Assembly: GCA_903845125.1 (NCBI GenBank)
Contig: CAIMWS010000414.1
Span: 1 to 38,602 of the forward strand
Length of the DNA: 38,602 bases
Reading direction: 5' to 3'
Source: an uncultured Verrucomicrobiota bacterium
Lineage (GTDB): Bacteria; Verrucomicrobiota; Verrucomicrobiia; Limisphaerales; UBA1319
Notes under the pieces: model-generated
Databases searched by the model: none
The model's input: only the letters and a program-made list of their open reading frames with translations
Told to the model about the DNA's origin: nothing
Position numbers and translations under genes: made by a program
Part shown: positions 25,248 through 35,080 of the stretch, piece by piece
Position numbering within the stretch: the first letter of the stretch is position 1
Layout: each line of letters opens with the position of its first letter

Positions 25248-26566
25248 GCCGGGACCTCCAATTCCAAGGTGAATCCTCCCTGGGGGCTGGTTTGGATGCG
25301 GACTTCACCGCCCAGCAGCAGAGCCCGCTCGCGAAGGCCCAACAAGCCAAAACCGTGGGCCGTATCCAGAGGATTGGTGGCGCCTTTGCCATTGTCCTTA
25401 ATGGTCAGTTTGATCAGCGAAGCACTCCGATAATCAAGGGTTAGGTGAACATGGGTTGCGGCTCCATGTTTGTGGGCATTGGTCAGCCCCTCCTGCGCTG
25501 CCCGGTAAAAAGTCAAACCGGCCTGGGGCGAGTTGGGCCGGATGGCGCCGAGGATCTCCATTTCCGTGGATAAGCCGGTGGCCCGGCTGTCCTCAACCAA
25601 TTGGCGCAGGGCTTCCACTAAAGGCTTATGGTCCAGCGGCAAGGATCGCAGAGCGGCCACCGAGCAGCGAATTTCCTGGAGGCCCTCTTGCGTCAGCCTT
25701 TGGGCCTGCATCAGCGCATGCCGGGAGCGGGCCGGATCACTGGGCTCCAAGCTGAGAGCGGCTTCAATCTGGACATTGATGACCGTCAAGAAATGGCCCA
25801 GGCTGTCATGAATTTCCCGGGCTAAACGATTGCGTTCCCGGGTAGCGGCCAGTTCTTCAGCCTGGATGGCATATTCGCGCAGTTGCCGGTTGGCCTCCGT
25901 TAAAGCACCGGCCAGGCATAAGACTTCGTGGCGTGATTTTTCGGAACTGACCGCCAGCAGGGAAAAGACCAAGGTGAAGAGCAACGCAAAGGTGAACTCC
26001 AAGGTGGCATAAGGAACAAACCAAGTCCCATAGCAGCGCAGGGCGTTGACCAACAATATTCCCATACTGGCCAGGCACACGAGGGTGATCCCCGGCCAGC
26101 GCAAAAGGATCACACTGTGCCCTACGGGCGGTAACAATATCAACCAAAGCATGCTCGACACCTGGGGGTTGTCACACACGGAATAAATCCATAAAGCCAG
26201 ACCGAGCTGGGCGATGATTGAAAAAACGGCGCGCGCCCGGACTTGAGGTGCGGTCAACCGGGCGGGCAGGGATCCCTTGGGCGAAAGCATGGCTCCAATG
26301 GCATCGCGGATGGCGTAGAGGCTGATGAGGATATACAACAGTCCAGCGCCCAGCAGCCAAATAACCTGACTGCTGCTGCTGACCGTCAGCATGGCTCCTC
26401 CGAGAGCGGCTCCCACCATCAAGGCCACCGCCAGTTGCCCCCACCGAAGCGCGGTTTTTTGTCTTCGCTGCAAGGGTGAGTCGTTCGGGGATAACTGAGG
26501 CCAAACCGCTCCAATAAATCCAAGGGTTGGAACCTGGCTTAGCTTCCGGCTCGCTGATTCCGTCAT
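25244..26566 (-). CDS. NarX/DesK-type sensor histidine kinase
   Basis: A 440-residue membrane kinase. About six helices in the first 205 residues form the sensor, with little outside the membrane, so an intramembrane or membrane-state signal is plausible. The HisKA_3 dimerisation helix has phospho-acceptor His253 in RLAREIHDSLGHFL, and the ATPase domain has DNGKGA and GFGLLGLRERA. ATG 26566 was chosen; an open frame runs 78 codons further up to 26800, but that part is Cys/Arg-rich and unlike a membrane sensor. It is coupled by ATGA overlap to the response regulator. The 267 bases upstream hold no gene. Confidence 0.92.
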   Translation of the reverse strand: MTESASRKLSQVPTLGFIGAVWPQLSPNDSPLQRRQKTALRWGQLAVALMVGAALGGAMLTVSSSSQVIWLLGAGLLYILISLYAIRDAIGAMLSPKGSLPARLTAPQVRARAVFSIIAQLGLALWIYSVCDNPQVSSMLWLILLPPVGHSVILLRWPGITLVCLASMGILLVNALRCYGTWFVPYATLEFTFALLFTLVFSLLAVSSEKSRHEVLCLAGALTEANRQLREYAIQAEELAATRERNRLAREIHDSLGHFLTVINVQIEAALSLEPSDPARSRHALMQAQRLTQEGLQEIRCSVAALRSLPLDHKPLVEALRQLVEDSRATGLSTEMEILGAIRPNSPQAGLTFYRAAQEGLTNAHKHGAATHVHLTLDYRSASLIKLTIKDNGKGATNPLDTAHGFGLLGLRERALLLGGEVRIQTSPQGGFTLELEVPA

Positions 26567-26833
26567 GAATGGACCGTAGCAGACCGATGGCAGCCATGTC
26601 ATGTGCCAAAAGTCATGGTAGCACATACGCCACCGAGGGCTGGGGCGGCTGTCGCAGGACTGGCAAGCGGCCTGGCCAGGCGGACTGGATCTGGTTGCGC
26701 AAGACCTTCGGCCTTCGGCACTTATCCCGGTGAGATCGGGTTTCGCGGCGCATTTCTCACCTGGCAAAAATATCTGCGGGGCCAGCGCTTTCCGCCGCAA
26801 GGCAGGTATGCGGCTTATCGGGACGGAACCTGG

Positions 26834-29800
26834 TCAGGGTGGGGTGAGCGTGACCTTAAGCCCCGGCACCGGCTGGCCCGCGGCGTCGGTGAACCGAACC
26901 GAGCCCAACCATCGAACGCCGCTTACGACCTTGAACACGAGAACGTTGAGCCCGGCTTTTAGCTGCACGCCGGCCACGACATGCTGGTCTGGAACATAGG
27001 CGGCGTTCTGATCGTCCCGGTAGATTTCCCGCCCATTCAGATAGACTTTGGACCGCGTATCACAGCCGATTTTTAAAAGTAATCCGGCCTGGTCCGTTTC
27101 GCTCCGCAGGTAACAAACGGAGTAGGCGACGCTGCCACCGAAGATGGGGGGTTCCCCCAGGAGTTTATGGAAGTTGATCCGATAGTCCTTCAGCTGCACC
27201 GCCCGCCAAACCCAGGCATTCCGGCCGAGGTTGACCTGCTGGCCGGCTCGCGGACGGAGTTGGGCTTCCTGGGGAATCTGCTCCTTCTCCAGGGCCTCGG
27301 CGGTGGATCCGGCCTCAGCACCCATCGGCGCGAGCAGGAGCCACTGCTGGATCGCCCCGGGATCCCGGGCCTGGAGTGCCCGCTCGTGTTCGGCTGCCGC
27401 CGCCAACTCCAGCCGCAACCGTTCATCAGCCGTTTTTTCCTCCCGCTGCCAGTCGGCGATCTGGCGCGCGGTCGCCGCCTCCCACAGCTTGGCTGTCTGA
27501 TCCCAGCTGGCGGTGGCGATGCGCTGGCCATCCGGGGAAACCGCCACCGACAGAACCCCATCCCGATGCCCCTCGAAGCTGAGCAGTTCCTCACCGCTGA
27601 CCGCTTCCCATAGTTTGGCTGTCCCATCCCAACTGCCGGTCACAATCCGCTGGTCATTCTGGAAAAAGGCGGCGGAGGTAACTTCAGCGCCGTGCCCTTT
27701 GAGGGTGAATAGTTCCTGGCCGCCAACCGATGCCCAGACTTTGGCTGTCCCATCGCCGCTCCCGGTGACGATCCGTTGGCCATCCGCCGAAAAGGCCACG
27801 GAGTTCACCCAGTCCCGGTGTCCTTTGAGGGTAAACAATTCCAGGGCGCCAGCCGTGTCCCAGACCTTGGCCGTCCCATCGCCGCTCCCGGTGGCGATCC
27901 GCTGTCCATCCGGGGAAAAGGCGGCGGACATGACCGCCTCCGCGTGCCCTTTGAAAGTGAGCAGTTCCTTGCCGCTACCGGCCTCCCACAACCTGGCGGT
28001 CGCATCCGCACTGCCGGTAAGAATCCGCTGGCCATCGGCAGAGAAGGCCACGGAATTAATCCAGTTGCCGTGGCCTTGAAGAGAGGCCAGCGGCCGGCCC
28101 TGGGCCGCATCCCAGACTTTGGCGACGCCATCCCATCCGCCGGTGACAATTCGCTGGCCATCCGGAGAAAAGGCCACCGCCCGGATGCGGGCGCCATGGC
28201 CCTGGAGGGTGAGCACAGCCTTGCCGCTGGCCACCTCCCATACCTTCACGGTTTGGTCATAACTTCCGGTGGCGATCCGCTGTCCATCCGGGGAAAAGGC
28301 CAGGGAACGGATACGATCCTGGTGCCCTTCCAGGGTCAGTTCTTTCCCGCCGGCCGCGTTCCACACTCTGGCGGTTTTATCAAAACTGGCCGTAACGAAC
28401 CGCTGTCCATCCGGGGAAAGGGCCACCGCCCGGACCGCTTCGCTGTGCCCCTTGATGGTGAAAAGCTCTTTGCCGCTGGACGCCTCCCACATCCGCGCGG
28501 TCTGATCGTGGCCGGCCGTGAGAATCCGGTGGCCATCGGGCGAAAAGGCCACCGAAACCACCCAATCGCTGTGCCCCCGGAGAGTGAACAGTTCCTTGCC
28601 GCTGGCCGTCTCCCATACTTTGGCCGTGCCTTCGAAGCTGCCGGTGGCGATCTGCAGGCCGTCTGGAGAAAAGGCAATGGAGCGAACATCCGCATGGTGG
28701 CCTCGGAAAACCGACCGTTCCTTGCCGGTGGTTGCCTCCCACACCCTGGCCGTCCCGTCCGAGCTGCCGGTGGCAATCCATTGGCCGTCCCGCGAAAGGG
28801 CCAGACAAAAAATCCTGGCGCTGGGGATGGTGAGCAATTCCTGGCGGCGGTCCATGTTCCACACGCAGGCGGTGTCCCCACTGGCCGTGGCGATCCGCTG
28901 GCCATCGTGGAAAAATGCCACCGACCAGACTTGCAGACCATGTCCCCGGAGGGTGAACAGTTCCTTGCCAGCCGCCGCCTCCCAGACCTTGGCGGTGCCA
29001 TCCCAACTGCCGGTGGCAATGAGCTTCCCATCCGGGGAAAAAGCCAGAGCAATAACCCCGCCGGCATGCCCTCGCATGGTCAGCAGTTCCTTGCCGCTGG
29101 CCGCATCCCATAATTTGGCCGCCGGAACCGTCTCCGCCCAGTTATCAAAACTGCCAGTGGCGATCCGCTGGCCGTCCGGAGAAATGGCCAACGACATGAC
29201 CCCGGCATCGTGCCCGCGGAGGGTGAACAGCTCGAGGTGGGTCTGCCGTTGCCAGTAATTCCACTCGAACCCCCGTTGCGCGTTGGTGGCCGTCTCGGCG
29301 AGCAATTCCCTGATGCGTCCGACCTTGTTTCGCTCCCAGGCCTGCTGCGCCAGGCTCATATTGGCCGCATACAACGCTCGCTCCGCCCGCTGCCCGCCCT
29401 CCGTGGCTTTGCGCGACTGCGCCTCGGCCCTTTCCCGCTCCGTCTCGGCCTGGGTACGCTGCTCTTTCTCCCCAGCCAGCGCCTGGACAGCCACTTCCCG
29501 CAGTTGGATCTGTTCCCGCTCCGCCCGTCGCGCGCGGACCGCCTGCCAGGTGCTGGCGGCAGCCCCGAGAACCAGGGCCGCCACCACGGCTGCCGCCGCG
29601 GAGAAAACCAGCTTGTTCCGCCGAAAAGCCTTCTGGAAACGGTAAGCCGTGCTGGGCGGGCGGGCGGTCACCGGCTCGTTGTCCAGATGCCGCTTCAAGT
29701 CCGCCGCCAATCCATTGGCCGTCTCGTAACGGCGCGCCCGGTCCTTCTCCAGGCACTTCATCACGATCCAGTCCAGGTCGCCTTGGAGTTGGTGGAGGAG

Positions 29801-30883
29801 TTTTGAGGTGTCGGCCGAGCGGCGCCTGGCCGTGGTGGTGAGTTCCGCGTCTTGAAGAGTTGCCAGGCGGGTGCTCGGGCGCGGCGGTTCCTTTTCCCGG
29901 AGGGTCTTCCGCATCGCATCGAGGCCCAAGGCCATCAGCTCCCTGGCATCGAAGGGAGTTTTCCCGGCCAGCAGTTCGTAGAGCAACACGCCCAGGCTGT
30001 AGATGTCCGAGCGCGTGTCAATGTCCAGCCCGCTCATTTCGGCCTGCTCGGGACTCATGTAGGCCGGTGTCCCCATGAACTGGTGCAACTGCGTGTAAAC
30101 GGTGGCCTCGGTCAAACGCCCCTCGGTGGCCTTGGCAATGCCGAAGTCGATCACTTTGGGCACTCCCGGCGCGCCGGGATCGTGCAGGGTCACCAGGATG
30201 TTCGATGGCTTGACATCCCGATGGATGATCCCCTTTTGGTGGGCATGCTGGATCGCCTGGCAAACTTTGATGAACAGGTCGAGCCGATCCTTGGTGGTGA
30301 GGTTTGCCTGATCACAGTACTCGGTGATGCGGATGCCGCGCACCAGTTCCATCACGAAATACGGCCGGCCAGCCTGGGTGGTGCCCGCGTCGAGCACTTT
30401 AGCGATGTTCGGATGATCCATCATCGCCAGCGCCTGCCGCTCCGCCTCAAACCGGGCCACGACCTGCTGGGTGTCCATGCCCAGTTTAATTACCTTTAGT
30501 GCGACCCGGCGCCGCACCGGCTCGGTTTGCTCGGCCACATAAACCACCCCGCAGCCACCTTCGCCGATCTGCTCCATCAGCTTGTAGCGGCCAATTTTGT
30601 CGCCCAGCTGTTCAAATGGCGGCCGGGGAACACGGAGGGTTGCGCTGGGATCGGGCGCTTCCCCGGCTCCGGCCGCCAGCTCCGGGAGGAAAGCGCTCGC
30701 CGACTCGTCCGCCTTCAGCAGTTCCTCAATCTGCTGCCGCAGAAGAGCATCGCCCGCGCAGGCCCCCTCGAGATAGGAAGCCCGTTCCCCGGGCGGCAGC
30801 TTGCGAGCGGCATTAAAAATGGCAGTTTCACGCATCGATGTTGCGTCCATAATTTGATTCAGAGTCGGTCGTTCACGGCCCAT
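26834..30883 (-). CDS. Ser/Thr protein kinase with transmembrane helix, 14 WD40 repeats and C-terminal sandwich domain
   Basis: A 1349-residue membrane kinase. The Hanks-type kinase domain (about 98-400) has the glycine loop GEGGCGVVYVAE, Lys130 in VALKVIK, catalytic HRDVKPSN (from 221), DFG (246-248) and a normal SPEQ; it should be active in the cytoplasm. A helix at about 424-445 crosses the membrane, then a coiled coil (about 447-501). Fourteen WD40 repeats (from about 551) would make two seven-bladed propellers outside the membrane. The last 150 residues contain KVYLNGREIYRDD and LNVLVFKVV, a sandwich-like domain common in PVC secreted proteins. ATG 30883 follows GAGGG; starts at 30895, 30850 or 30835 are possible. 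The gene upstream on this strand (31081) ends about 200 bases away. Confidence 0.92.
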   Translation of the reverse strand: MGRERPTLNQIMDATSMRETAIFNAARKLPPGERASYLEGACAGDALLRQQIEELLKADESASAFLPELAAGAGEAPDPSATLRVPRPPFEQLGDKIGRYKLMEQIGEGGCGVVYVAEQTEPVRRRVALKVIKLGMDTQQVVARFEAERQALAMMDHPNIAKVLDAGTTQAGRPYFVMELVRGIRITEYCDQANLTTKDRLDLFIKVCQAIQHAHQKGIIHRDVKPSNILVTLHDPGAPGVPKVIDFGIAKATEGRLTEATVYTQLHQFMGTPAYMSPEQAEMSGLDIDTRSDIYSLGVLLYELLAGKTPFDARELMALGLDAMRKTLREKEPPRPSTRLATLQDAELTTTARRRSADTSKLLHQLQGDLDWIVMKCLEKDRARRYETANGLAADLKRHLDNEPVTARPPSTAYRFQKAFRRNKLVFSAAAAVVAALVLGAAASTWQAVRARRAEREQIQLREVAVQALAGEKEQRTQAETERERAEAQSRKATEGGQRAERALYAANMSLAQQAWERNKVGRIRELLAETATNAQRGFEWNYWQRQTHLELFTLRGHDAGVMSLAISPDGQRIATGSFDNWAETVPAAKLWDAASGKELLTMRGHAGGVIALAFSPDGKLIATGSWDGTAKVWEAAAGKELFTLRGHGLQVWSVAFFHDGQRIATASGDTACVWNMDRRQELLTIPSARIFCLALSRDGQWIATGSSDGTARVWEATTGKERSVFRGHHADVRSIAFSPDGLQIATGSFEGTAKVWETASGKELFTLRGHSDWVVSVAFSPDGHRILTAGHDQTARMWEASSGKELFTIKGHSEAVRAVALSPDGQRFVTASFDKTARVWNAAGGKELTLEGHQDRIRSLAFSPDGQRIATGSYDQTVKVWEVASGKAVLTLQGHGARIRAVAFSPDGQRIVTGGWDGVAKVWDAAQGRPLASLQGHGNWINSVAFSADGQRILTGSADATARLWEAGSGKELLTFKGHAEAVMSAAFSPDGQRIATGSGDGTAKVWDTAGALELFTLKGHRDWVNSVAFSADGQRIVTGSGDGTAKVWASVGGQELFTLKGHGAEVTSAAFFQNDQRIVTGSWDGTAKLWEAVSGEELLSFEGHRDGVLSVAVSPDGQRIATASWDQTAKLWEAATARQIADWQREEKTADERLRLELAAAAEHERALQARDPGAIQQWLLLAPMGAEAGSTAEALEKEQIPQEAQLRPRAGQQVNLGRNAWVWRAVQLKDYRINFHKLLGEPPIFGGSVAYSVCYLRSETDQAGLLLKIGCDTRSKVYLNGREIYRDDQNAAYVPDQHVVAGVQLKAGLNVLVFKVVSGVRWLGSVRFTDAAGQPVPGLKVTLTPP
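27465..29233 (-). repeat. tandem WD40-coding repeat array
   Basis: Fourteen imperfect units of about 120-130 bases encode the WD40 blades of the kinase. Many share SPDGQRIATGS and TAKVWEA at protein level and nearly the same bases. Units 3 and 4 are shorter and most diverged. Long open frames on the opposite strand are shadows of the repeat. Confidence 0.9.
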
Positions 30884-31080
30884 TTCGGCCCTCACTCATC
30901 AATGCGAGATTCCGGAGAAGAATTGGGGAATTATTTTCGACTTTTTATCGGTTGAAAGACTCCAGATCGCATAGTCTGCGCCGGGAGTTCAAGTAATCTG
31001 ACGTCTGACGAAATTGCTGCGCCTTCGCCAGGCGTGGTTTTAGATCTGCGGCCCGAGGTTTGGCGGCCGGGGGGGGATCC

Positions 31081-32232
31081 TCACTTCGGTTTGGGCTGGG
31101 AAGTTGATTCCGGCTCGATAAAAGGCAAATCCAGCCGGGTGAAGGTAATCGCCTCGTAACCTTGTTTCGACCCTCTTTCCCATAAGACACCCACCGAATG
31201 GTCCCTCAGAATGGACAGATCCGAATAGGCGGCGTATTCGTCCGTGATGGGGCGTTCGTTCGTAAAAGACCGGCCTTCATCGTAGCTGGTGCGGATCACC
31301 AGCCGGCGGCGGTCCGGCCCCGCCGGGCCGGTCCAAACCAGGCGATTCCGGCCTTGGTCGCCATTTGTGAGAGTAAACCGCTCGATGGCGCAGGCCACCG
31401 GGGTGACGGTGATGCCTGCGCGTGGATCGGACCAGGTTTGGCCCCCGTCCGCGCTTTCAGCAAACCAGCGGTTGGGCCCGGCATTTTGCCGGATATCCAT
31501 CAATAAACGGTCATCGGCCAGCTCCACCACCTGGTTTTCATCCCCGGCTGGTTTGCCGGGTACCATTTGGCTCCGGCGCCAGGTTTGCCCGTGGTCGTCC
31601 GAAAAAATCACAAAATTGGCCGGTGGGGTTTTCCAAACCGGCACCACCAGGCGCCCTTTTCGGGTTTGGATCGCCCCGCCCGGACCGGGAACGCTGGCCC
31701 GCCAATGGGGGTCTTTCAGATCCCGGGCCACGGCGGTGAGATCCTTTGGTTCTGACCACGTCAGCCCGTTGTCCTTGCTCCATCGGGCCAAAGTCTGCAT
31801 ATCGTCGGTGCCAGGCCGGGAGGTGTCGGTGCTACGTTCCGGCCTGGCACGCAGGTAAAAAACCCAGACGCAGCGTTCCGCGCGATCCACCAAGGTGGCC
31901 GGGTTGGCGGCTGACCACAGTTCCCCCGCGTCCTCAATGACCTTCATGGGGGACCAAGTGGCACCGTTATTGGTGCTTCGTTTTAAGACCAGATCGATAT
32001 CCTGTTTTCCAAAGCCGGGATCATCGAGGTTGTATTTTCGGGCTTCGGCGAAGGCCAGCAAGGAGCCATCCGGAGCCGTTTCAATGGCGGGTATGCGATA
32101 GGTAAAATACCCATCCTTGCCCGAAACGAACACATCGGTTTGAGCCGGCCTGGGGGCGGCGGGGAGGCAGGCCGCAGAAATTGCCCAGAACAAAAGGGTG
32201 GGTGTCAATTGAAGGAGCGTGGTGATTTTCAT
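31081..32232 (-). CDS. exported sialidase (GH33-like, BNR repeats)
   Basis: A 383-residue secreted exo-sialidase-like enzyme that would release terminal sialic acids. A Sec signal (about 1-26) is followed by a six-bladed propeller. The YRIP motif (R46), a second and third Arg (R248 in LLMDIRQN, R314 in LVIRTSYDEG), Glu232 in ENQVVEL and Tyr336 in AAYSDLS fit the catalytic set. Five Asp boxes are visible: STNNGATW (86-93), SKDNGLTW (152-159), SDDHGQTW (211-218), SADGGQTW (260-267) and SYDEGRSF (316-323). ATG 32232 was chosen for the signal peptide. It lies with two other exported proteins on the same strand. Confidence 0.88.
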   Translation of the reverse strand: MKITTLLQLTPTLLFWAISAACLPAAPRPAQTDVFVSGKDGYFTYRIPAIETAPDGSLLAFAEARKYNLDDPGFGKQDIDLVLKRSTNNGATWSPMKVIEDAGELWSAANPATLVDRAERCVWVFYLRARPERSTDTSRPGTDDMQTLARWSKDNGLTWSEPKDLTAVARDLKDPHWRASVPGPGGAIQTRKGRLVVPVWKTPPANFVIFSDDHGQTWRRSQMVPGKPAGDENQVVELADDRLLMDIRQNAGPNRWFAESADGGQTWSDPRAGITVTPVACAIERFTLTNGDQGRNRLVWTGPAGPDRRRLVIRTSYDEGRSFTNERPITDEYAAYSDLSILRDHSVGVLWERGSKQGYEAITFTRLDLPFIEPESTSQPKPK

Positions 32233-32442
32233 ATAGCGTTGCCTTGGCACTGCCTGTGCATCGGGGAAGGAACTGGTGGTGCCGCCGATTTTCGCGCAAG
32301 GCGATCCGTGCGCCGCGAATCCCGACCTGACCGGGATGTGCGGCGAATGACGAAGGTCTTGCCCAAAAAGATCCAGACAGCACGACTGACCCTATGCACG
32401 GACACGGTTTAAGGTAAACCTCAGGCCCCTGTCCGTTCAAGG

Positions 32443-34929
32443 TTATTGGTAAATGAGGCAGGCGGTCGCCTGCGTATTTCGATCGGCGGAAAACCGGAGC
32501 CATCGGGCTTGGAAGGCCGTTGGGAAACGGTGAAGGATCGTTTTCCCGGGTGGGACTTCGATGGTTTGGTATTTGATCCATGGACCGTTGCCGGTTGGAT
32601 CCGCTTCCACGATAACGTTAATTTTATCTGGGGATTGATGGGATAGCTCCAGGCATTTTTCACTATACCCTGCGCAAAGATAGGGATCGGAAGGGATTCC
32701 CGCCTTGATTTCACTCTCTTTCCAAGGGCCTCCGCGGCCAACCGGTTTGCCCAACCGCCAAAGGTCGTCGATCGCGCCCGCCCAAATGGCTGCTTGGCCA
32801 TCCTGGCTACGGATCATATGGGGGTTGTCGCCGGTTTCCCGGATGCCAGTCAAAATCAGCAAGCCGCGGTAGGAGCAATAGTCCATCAAACGCAGGTTGT
32901 GGGAGGCAATCGGGCGCACTTTGGCGAAGCCATCGGCGTTTTCGGCGGGTAATTCATAGAAAGTTCCCTGGCAGTTGAATAAGTCTCGCTCGGTGCATAC
33001 CTCGCGCATCAAGCGGCATAAGCCGTTGGTGGTCAGCGAGTCGAAAGCCGGATCGCCTTTCGGCAACCGCCAGCGCCGGCCTTGGTCATCCACCACCAGC
33101 ACCGAGGCTTTGTCCACGGTCAAGACATTGCGAGGTATGGCGGTTTGCTGCCGTATTGCAGGGAGGATTGGGTTTTTTCCCACCGGGCGCAGAACCATAT
33201 CGGTTCCCAGCTCGTAATCCCCCGCATCAACCACGGCTTCAGTTGAAGACCGCATGGCCGCCACCAAAAGGGTGCGCCGGTTATTATCGGTGGTGAGCAA
33301 CAGTCCCCCTTGCGAATTTGCATCCTGGACCGTCGCCAATCCTTTGAATCGCGCATCCGGTTTCGGGAAGGAAGCGGCCGGCTGGCTGTAAGTGAAAACC
33401 ACAGAGATGGAGGATGCGCCACGCAAGGTGCGGGCACGAATCCATTCCCCTGGTTCGGATTTGGCAAATTCCAACCAGGCGGAACCATGCCTTGGCACCG
33501 CTATCTGGTGCAGGAACTTCCACTGCCCATTGCCTTGGTGATCCGCGGTAAGTTCAAAAACCTGCTCTTCGTCCCCGTCATTCACCAGGAAAGCGCTTCG
33601 TTGATCCCATCCCGCGAACAGGAACGGCTCGGAATATTCCCCAGCCTTCACCGAATCCTGGAGCCAGACGGCTCCGCTGGCGGTCGTTGGACCGAGAGTA
33701 TCCAAGTCATTGGGCTCGGTGAACCAGAGGTTCGATTGCGATTGGCCAGGGGCTGCCAGCCGGCCCTTGGCTTTGCGGGAGTTTAAAAACTCGCTTTTGG
33801 CGGTGTCATCGCAGCCGAAAACCAGCCGGTTATCCCACCGGCAGAAGTCGCCTATGACTTTGAGATAGCTCGAACGGGGGCGGATTCCCACCCGGTTCCC
33901 GGTGCTGAAGGTCTCCGGAAACCTCCAAAACATGCCATGCATAGTCATCAGGAAATCCGGATGGTCTTCGGTTCCGACGTTCCGGATGCGCGGCCATTCG
34001 GTATTCCAGCCATGCGCGCCATCGTAACAATGGCTCGCTTTGGGCAGGCGGAAACCGTGCCAAATTCCCTGGTCGCGCAGCATCAGGATCAGCGAGCGGT
34101 GATCCCAGCCGATACTCCAAATCGGGTCAGAACCGGGATTCCGGTTGCCAGCCGGGCCCCCTGGCCCGGTGACTTCCGTGAACTGGTTGCGCCGGATCAC
34201 CCGCCAGGTTTTGCCGTCCCATTCCGAAAGCGAACCGGAGGTGGTTTTGGGATTCCGCAAGGCTTCAGCGCTTCGCTCGCCGTTGTTGGCGTAAACCAGA
34301 ACCCCCTGGCCGGAGTAAAGTCCTTTGCCGTGGTAACCAGGAAGATTGGCCCCCAAACCGGAGTTTTGATCCTGAATATCCGGGTAAAGCGTCCGGACGC
34401 TTAAGTTTTGGACATCAACCTCGTAAAAACCTTCCTCCATGGTGGCTAGGTAAATTTTGCCGTTTGGATCCGTCAAATGCCTCGCAGCTCCTGTCAAGCG
34501 CCCCGGCATGACCTTTGGCGAAAGCACCCGAACTCTCCGTTCGGCATCGATCACATAAGGCCCGATGAACAATTGCTTGGATTCCGCATGGATCATCCGG
34601 TTGGCCGGGGTGCCTCCCACGCTTTCCGGGTGGATGATTTGCTGGAGATCGGGCGTTATCTCATACAATTTATCGCTGGAACCGTTCGGTTTGTGGGGGG
34701 CGTAGCTGATCACCCATAGCCGGTCCGCCCAGGGAACCACCGCACCAGTCCCACATTCGTTTTCATCATTGAACGTGGCCAGATGCGGATAGATGCCGGA
34801 AAAACTGCGCGGCTCACCTGCTAAACTGGTGGTTTGGCCAGCTCCCAACCAACCCGTTAAAGTTAATGCCAAACCAATCAACCAAGGACCGCTCAATTTC
34901 CATGGGTGGACGCATTGCCGTTTTTTCAT
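32443..34929 (-). CDS. large exported protein of unknown function
   Basis: An 828-residue secreted protein I do not recognise. A basic start (MKKRQCVHPWK) and hydrophobic helix (about 15-31) make a signal peptide. The body is rich in Trp, Asp, Gly and short beta strands (RLWVISYAPHKPNG, GKIYLATMEEGFYEVDV, GLYSGQGVLVYANNGE), suggesting a beta-propeller, with a repeat of SEPFLFAGW / PYLCAGYSEK blocks in the second half, each followed by an ADxxGNGxW motif. No catalytic motif was found. It sits between the sialidase and GH38-like genes on the same strand, so a glycan-binding or degrading role is likely but inferred. ATG 34938 is an alternative start. Confidence 0.75.
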   Translation of the reverse strand: MKKRQCVHPWKLSGPWLIGLALTLTGWLGAGQTTSLAGEPRSFSGIYPHLATFNDENECGTGAVVPWADRLWVISYAPHKPNGSSDKLYEITPDLQQIIHPESVGGTPANRMIHAESKQLFIGPYVIDAERRVRVLSPKVMPGRLTGAARHLTDPNGKIYLATMEEGFYEVDVQNLSVRTLYPDIQDQNSGLGANLPGYHGKGLYSGQGVLVYANNGERSAEALRNPKTTSGSLSEWDGKTWRVIRRNQFTEVTGPGGPAGNRNPGSDPIWSIGWDHRSLILMLRDQGIWHGFRLPKASHCYDGAHGWNTEWPRIRNVGTEDHPDFLMTMHGMFWRFPETFSTGNRVGIRPRSSYLKVIGDFCRWDNRLVFGCDDTAKSEFLNSRKAKGRLAAPGQSQSNLWFTEPNDLDTLGPTTASGAVWLQDSVKAGEYSEPFLFAGWDQRSAFLVNDGDEEQVFELTADHQGNGQWKFLHQIAVPRHGSAWLEFAKSEPGEWIRARTLRGASSISVVFTYSQPAASFPKPDARFKGLATVQDANSQGGLLLTTDNNRRTLLVAAMRSSTEAVVDAGDYELGTDMVLRPVGKNPILPAIRQQTAIPRNVLTVDKASVLVVDDQGRRWRLPKGDPAFDSLTTNGLCRLMREVCTERDLFNCQGTFYELPAENADGFAKVRPIASHNLRLMDYCSYRGLLILTGIRETGDNPHMIRSQDGQAAIWAGAIDDLWRLGKPVGRGGPWKESEIKAGIPSDPYLCAGYSEKCLELSHQSPDKINVIVEADPTGNGPWIKYQTIEVPPGKTILHRFPTAFQARWLRFSADRNTQATACLIYQ

Positions 34930-34961
34930 TTGGATCATTTCGGATGTTTGGGATCACACTG

Positions 34962-34975
34962 CTATAGTAATATAG
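34962..34975. promoter_or_regulatory. candidate operator, copy 1 (CTATA-N4-TATAG)
   Basis: CTATAGTAATATAG is an inverted repeat with five-base arms, 24 bases upstream of the first possible start of the large exported protein. On the minus strand TATATT inside it could serve as a -10 box, so a bound regulator would block transcription. It shares 11 of 14 positions with copy 2. Confidence 0.4.
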
Positions 34976-35080
34976 AGTAAACCGCTTCTATGGCGTTTTC
35001 TACGGTCATTTCCGAAGCAAAGACCAAAAACCAGCTTGGGACGTGGTATCCGGGGCTTTGGACCTAGTGGACCCCGGCAC

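Noticed and set aside
26567-26800. N-terminal extension of the NarX-type kinase
   Set aside because: The extra 78 codons are Cys/Arg/Pro-rich and unlike a membrane sensor; ATG 26566 gives a typical start.
27776-29113. 445-codon plus-strand frame with regular internal repeats
   Set aside because: The repeats mirror the WD40 array on the minus strand; no domain of its own.
35050-35077. CCGGGG...CCCCGG inverted repeat as terminator of the GH38-like gene
   Set aside because: Six-base stem with a 16-base loop and no T-run on the transcribed side.
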